64,000 nt of DNA from the NCBI GenBank assembly GCA_030386875.1, contig CM059563.1, positions 29,736,139 to 29,800,138 on the forward strand. Direction: 5' to 3'. The stretch is from Morinoia aosen (Eukaryota; Arthropoda; Malacostraca; Amphipoda; Talitridae). A program made the position numbers and the translations under genes. Below, one piece after another: positions 59,690 through 64,000 of this stretch (position 1 is the first letter of the stretch; every line of letters begins with the position of its first letter). Under the pieces are notes generated by a model. It searched no databases, was not told the origin of the DNA, and worked only from the letters and a program-made list of their open reading frames with translations.

Positions 59690-60965
59690 ATTCTTCCTCT
59701 GCACATTCTTCGCATGCTCATCAATTCGTTGTTAAAGATTTCTACCCGTTTCCCCAATGTAACATGCTTCACAATTTTTACATTATAATTTATATATAAG
59801 ATTACTTTTTTCAGAATTCTATCGTTTATCTTTAAGTCTGATTAGGCTGTTTTTTATTGTATTCGAAGATTTGAAAGCCAATTTAACATTGAATGGTTTT
59901 AAGATTCGCTGGACTCTTTCAGAACAACCTTTAATATACGGGACGCTTACATATTTCAGGGGGCGTTAGGAATTTTCGTTGCTTTATCGAAGTATGGGGA
60001 GGTTTTGATTATTTCCACCAATCATTAGTCGGTTGCTATTACGTAGTTCCGGAGGAAAATTATTCTATTTCAATAATTAATCCACTGTTGAAAGTTCTTG
60101 CTTCAAATTTTGCTCACTACAAATATTAACTGCTCTCTGATAAAGGGATTTCGCTACACTCCTCCTCTGTGATAAGGGATGATAACTGAAATAGTCTAAG
60201 TACCTGCCTGTGTTTGTTGGTTTCCGGTAGACCTGGAATTATAATCTATTATTGCTTAACCGATTAATTAATATATCTAAGTACGGGATGCATCCATTAC
60301 TTTCTAATTCCATAGTAAATTATATGTTGGTGTTGAACCCGTTGATGTGCTGGAGGAATGTATCAGGCATATCTTCTGGTAGTGCAGTCAATATATCGTC
60401 AACGTAACGTTTCCAAAACAGTGGCTGGCACGGGGGTGTTGATAGGAATTAATCCTCCATTGCTTGCATTGTTATCTCGGCCAACGCGACAGAGATAGGG
60501 GAACCCATCGGTGTTCCTTCTACTTGTTGATAAATTTTGTGATTCCATTAAAAATGATTAGATTCCAGGCATAGGTTGAGGAGTCGCAAAATAGCTTCAG
60601 TTGAAATCGGAGTTACTTGAAGAGGTGAGTTGAAGTTCTGCAATTTTTCGGCGACACATTAATGAGCAAAATTTTGAGGTATACAAGTGAACAAACTCTT
60701 CACATCATAAGAAACTAGGATATAATTGTCCGGAACGTTGATTTCTTGCAAAAATTACTTGACTTGAAAGCTATTTTTTAGTTTTTGCGATGCCTCGTTT
60801 GTAATTGGGGTTAGAATTCCCGATAAAAATTTTGCAACTTAATAAGTTGGTGAATCAATAAAAAGTTGGCATCAATAAGTTGGCATCAATAAGGCATCAA
60901 AAAGCTAATTTTCCCGGCTTGTCAATGTGATGATGACGAACGAACGTACGTTCAATTTACTCCAA
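59690..60965 (-). pseudogene. Penelope-like element, copy 2 (decayed RT and GIY-YIG)
   Basis: The minus-strand translation from 60965 downwards gives RT blocks LVSYDVKSLFTCIP (near 60700), IYQQVEGTPMGSPISVALAE (near 60515), LFWKRYVDDILTALPEDMP (near 60410) and VYRKPTNTGRYLDYFSYHPL (near 60210). After these come the connector YVSVPYIKGCSERVQRILKP (near 59950) and the GIY-YIG core CEACYIGETGR (near 59760) with DEHAKN. Several in-frame stops and frame changes break it. It keeps more of the RT than copy 1. It is a different copy of a related element, not a recent duplicate. Confidence 0.85.
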
Positions 60966-61247
60966 TCAGTTTTTCGCTAATTTTTTTAAGAAATATTATT
61001 ATGCTCCCTCACTATTGATCTCCTTCTATTGATCCTACCCAAGATAACGTGTGCGATGAGTGTGCAGGCTATAAGCAGTGCACTTCAGGGCCCGAAATAA
61101 GTTTCAAGAGTTTTCCGTACGGAGTGGACATCAAGCTGATACTGTCTGCCCTCGCCACCCGATATTTGAGACTCAGTTTTCCACAAAATTCTCTCATCCC
61201 TCACAACAAAATTGACAGTTTTTGTCTAGCGCTTTGGCCGCTCCTCT
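60966..61247. other. no recognised feature
   Basis: Short unique stretch between Penelope-like copy 2 and the dispersed repeat. A 78-codon frame (61049-61285) has no recognised domain. Confidence 0.35.
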
Positions 61248-61605
61248 CCTCAGGGGGATACAACTATTGTGTCTATGGGAATTAGCGCTCCCTGGGGGAA
61301 ATGTGTGAGGGCCCGAGTTGAGAGTTAGGTAGGGCTTCTTTTTGTCGAAATAAAATGTTTTTTGTTAATTCAAGGACCACCTTTTTCGGTTCAATGCTGT
61401 TCTGTCTTTCAGCACCTATTGCTTTTTACTTCAACTTTTATCTTGTTTCATAAACTTCTTTCTCAATTTACTGTTTCTATACCCCATCTGCATAGATTCC
61501 GCTTTCCCTTATCTCCAATACTAAATGGTGCTTTCCTCCTCCCTCTCTTCGATGCGCTCTTTTTTCAGCGGTTACCCAGTCTAGCATCTAATCCAATCTT
61601 TGGCC
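61248..61605 (+). repeat. dispersed repeat family E, copy 5
   Basis: Starts CTCAGGGGGATACAACTATT like copy 3, and contains GAGAGTTAGGTAGGGCTTCT, TTTTTCGGTTCAATGCTG and GGTGCTTTCCTCCTCCCTCT. Copies 3 and 5 share the same left edge, which helps define the family start. Confidence 0.8.
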
Positions 61606-61674
61606 TGCCACTTGCGGTAGACTGCGCCTGCTGTCCATTGTAAAGTCTTCCATGCAACATTTGTCTGCTTTGTT

Positions 61675-61848
61675 TTCGTCGCTATACGGTTTTGTTGCTC
61701 TACGGTTTCATCGCTTTACGTTTTTGTCACTTGACGATTTTGCCGCTGTACGGTTTCGTCGCTCTACGTTTTTGTCGTTTTACGTTTTTGTCGCTTTATT
61801 TTTGTCGTTGTGCGATTTTGTCGCTCTACGTTTTTGTCGCTTTAAGCA
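61675..61848. repeat. degenerate 14-16-bp minisatellite
   Basis: Diverged units of TTTTGTCGCTCTACG, about 11 copies. Confidence 0.85.
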
Positions 61849-62305
61849 GCTCTCGTCCGCTGCGGTGATAACGAAGATTCAGGCTTGTAAAAACACCTCA
61901 CGCACGCCAATCTAGTCGGTGAACTTTTTGTGACGAGCTATTTGCTTATAGATTCTACTCACCCCATGTGATATGCGCTGTCTGAAGTTAATATTTTATT
62001 TGATGTTTACTAATATTAAAATATCAAATTTAAAAGTTCTATCACGTGATTGCTAAAGATATTATGAGGGGTTTTATAAAAAATAGCAGGTATTTCACGC
62101 TGTAATGCGGATGTACCCAAATTTTAATTTCAAAATACGCAAGATTTGTCGAATATTTCGATGAAGAATTAAAAACAAGGTACGCTATGCAACGTCTCAG
62201 CGTCAGCTTCGCACTAGTGCTCATCCTCGCTCTATCGTTTGACTTTTGGCTTGCCACGCATTTTTACAGGAGTTGAAGTCTTCCCGTATCTTTAATTTTC
62301 CGTGG
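61849..62305. other. no recognised feature
   Basis: Contains a 71-codon minus frame (62257 to 62042) of ordinary composition that I do not recognise. Confidence 0.35.
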
Positions 62306-62307
62306 GT

Positions 62308-62425
62308 ACAAAATTTTCAGTATCAGATATTACTGGCCGAGGCGATCCCTATCTGATGATACAGCGGAGTGAAACAAGTACTTGGATTCAAAACATTCTT
62401 TAATCGTGGCTTCTGGCTCTATTGT
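62308..62425 (+). repeat. dispersed repeat F, copy 1, left of 37-bp array
   Basis: Matches 63319-63440 by eye: TTCAGTAT, GGCGATCCCTA, CAGTG or GAGTG, GAAACAAGT, CAAAACAT and GGCTTCTGGC / GGTTTCTGGC in the same order. Confidence 0.7.
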
Positions 62426-62639
62426 GGTTCAATAGACTTCAGAACAGCTTCACATTCAAAATGTAGTTTCGACGCTAATCGTTCATACCAAACTCATCTT
62501 CAGTATTGTTTTCGCCTTCTGTAGTCTGCGTCGGATATTCTTCACCTATTTTCCTCAAAGCTTTCTCTCTCAAGAACAAAGTCAATCTGCTCTGTCTTCG
62601 GCTCCTCACTGACAAGCTCGCTTCGACACCTGTCCTTCT

Positions 62640-63115
62640 CATCGCAGCGCATCAAACAGTGATGCTCCTCGAGCAGGTCTCGCGTGCATCAAAGAGTGAT
62701 GCTTCTCGAGCAGGTCTCGCGTGCATCAAAGAGTGATGCTCCTCGAGCAGGTCTCGCGTGCATCAAAGAGTGATGCTTCTCGAGCAGGTCTCGCGTGCCT
62801 CAAAAGGTGTGCTCCTCGTCGAGCAGGTCTCGTTTGCATCAAATAGTGATGCTTCTCGAGCAGGTCTTCCGTGCATCAAAGAGTGATGCCCCTTGAGCAG
62901 GTCTCGTGTACATCAAACAGTGATGCTCCTCGAGCAGGTCTCGCGTGCATCAAAAGGTGATGCTTCTCGAGCAGGTCTTGCGTGCATCAAACAGTAATGC
63001 TCCTCGAACAGATCTTTTGTGCATCACATAGTGATGCTCCTCGAGCAGGTCTCGCGTGCATCACATGGTGATGCTCCTCGAACAGATCTTGCGTGCCTCA
63101 CACAGTGATGCCCCG
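62640..63115. repeat. 37-bp minisatellite with internal hairpin, about 13 units
   Basis: Units of about 37 bp containing TGATGCTCCTCGAGCAGG, then TCTCGCGTGCATCAAAGAG. Each unit has GCATCA and TGATGC about 5 nt apart, able to form a 6-bp hairpin, plus the palindrome CTCGAG. No unique spacers. Confidence 0.93.
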
Positions 63116-63318
63116 AGTGATGAGTGATATGGCGCGCACTTGAGGACTGAGGCATGCGTCCACTCAACTATTTATAACTCACTTAACTATTCCGTTAACT
63201 ATCACTTTTTACCTGAAGCGCAAGTTCAAGTCTCAGCCATCGCTCCACGCTCTTTTTAACCGGGTTAAAATATTCTCATGCCTTTTTTTATTTAAATCTT
63301 TGCATGCTTTGGATTCAT

Positions 63319-63440
63319 TACTTTCAGTATTGGATTTTACTGTCCAAGGCGATCCCTAGCTCATAATGCAGTGACTTGAAACAAGTGTTTTTTTTTCAAA
63401 TTCAAAACATCCATTTAAAAGTGGTTTCTGGCGAAATCAA
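63319..63440 (+). repeat. dispersed repeat F, copy 2, right of 37-bp array
   Basis: Direct-orientation relative of 62308-62425, with a T-run insertion near 63389. Confidence 0.7.
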
Positions 63441-63476
63441 ATAAGGAAAGTTACCTAACAAGCAAAATATACAGAG

Positions 63477-64000
63477 TGTCCCAGCAGTCGCGCACCCTAC
63501 AATAATTTGCATTCCTATTTTTATGTTTCAGATTAATCTGATATGGTTCAGAAAGTAACAATTCAAGAAAGAGTTCAATTGTTTTTATGTTTGAACGAGG
63601 TGGGGCAACATACCGCTCCATAGATCGATAAATATGATATACGTATGTATTTTTATAAAAGCCTGGGTTGTGGTTGATTTCTAGAACACAATGTTCAATG
63701 ACACATCCCCGAGCATCGAACCTATAATTCTTTTTTAACTATTTAATAACTGAATATATAATGAATAAATAACTGAAAATGTTTAGATGATCTCTAAAAC
63801 CGGTTTTAGGGACACGATTTTTGCTGGTCTTGATTGCTCTATATACTAAAAGTAAACAAAAAATCTAAATGGTGACAAACCCAAAGATTTTAGAGACGGT
63901 TTTACTTAAGAAGCTTCGCTAAAAACGACACAAGATACTAATTCGAATGGCGTTGTGAACAAAAGTGAACGATCGTAAGCAAATTATTTTGTTGAATTTC
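63477..64000 (+). pseudogene. 5' part of a Tc1/mariner-like element
   Basis: Starts with TGTCCCAGCAGTCGCGCACC, a TIR-like end, about 66 bp before an ATG at 63543. The first codons give VTIQERVQLFLCLNE, and after a one-base shift GATYRSIDR, which together look like the N-terminal helix-turn-helix of a Tc1/mariner-type transposase. A stop follows almost at once, and no further transposase sequence is recognised to the window end. Confidence 0.55.

Noticed and set aside
62350-62378. A third hammerhead (CTGATGA ... GAAAC)
   Set aside because: The segment between can form only about 2 bp, and the related copy at 63362 has lost CTGATGA.
62640-63115. CRISPR-like array (37-bp period with partly palindromic unit)
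   Set aside because: No spacer sequence between units; it is a plain tandem minisatellite.

Overview
The window looks like an intergenic, repeat-dense stretch of a eukaryotic genome, most likely an invertebrate animal (arthropod is my guess, not proven). I recognise no host gene. The supportable content is transposable elements and tandem arrays: a non-autonomous LTR element, a CR1/L2-like LINE fragment, two decayed Penelope-like elements with GIY-YIG endonuclease remnants, Tc1/mariner-type transposase scraps, a tRNA-related SINE, several hairpin or fold-back MITEs, and a dispersed repeat of unknown class. Tandem arrays fill roughly a quarter of the sequence. The very long open frames in them (up to about 1,060 codons) come from unit composition and are not called as genes.

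Layout. 1-12 kb: 74-, 23-, 31- and 13-bp arrays, a small hairpin MITE, a SINE and a first CRE-bearing MITE. 12.4-13.6 kb: a fold-back element with a TA target duplication and 21-bp arrays inside its inverted repeats. 15.2-20.6 kb: a 15-bp satellite of about 357 units with higher-order blocks. 21-29 kb: dispersed repeats, a TTAA-flanked MITE, a 114-bp triplication and a second CRE-bearing MITE. 29.3-40.3 kb: a 12-bp satellite split by a 9.65-kb LTR element whose two 1,729-bp LTRs show only two differences that I can see. 40.3-42.6 kb: a transposase fragment joined to a 5'-truncated LINE. 43.4-46.2 kb: long-period repeats, a 108-bp palindrome and Penelope-like copy 1. 46.3-51 kb: a fold-back element and further MITEs. 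51.2-58.1 kb: 16-, 10-, 16- and 22-bp arrays. 58.4-61 kb: two abutting MITEs and Penelope-like copy 2 on the minus strand. 61-64 kb: a dispersed repeat, 15- and 37-bp arrays and the start of a Tc1/mariner-like element.

The strongest observations are these. (1) A young LTR element with no gag or pol, resembling the LARDs described in plants, sits perfectly in register in a minisatellite with an ATTT target duplication. (2) A hammerhead-like RNA motif lies at the 3' end of both Penelope-like copies, and its central stem differs in sequence between the copies but stays perfectly paired. (3) A 10-bp satellite contains 198 consecutive identical units. (4) In the 10- and 15-bp satellites the main unit subtypes differ by exactly one CpG transition, arranged in blocks.

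The elements do not form a pathway. Their relationship is one of nesting and co-mobilisation: the non-autonomous elements need enzymes encoded elsewhere, and several satellites lie inside or against transposon ends.
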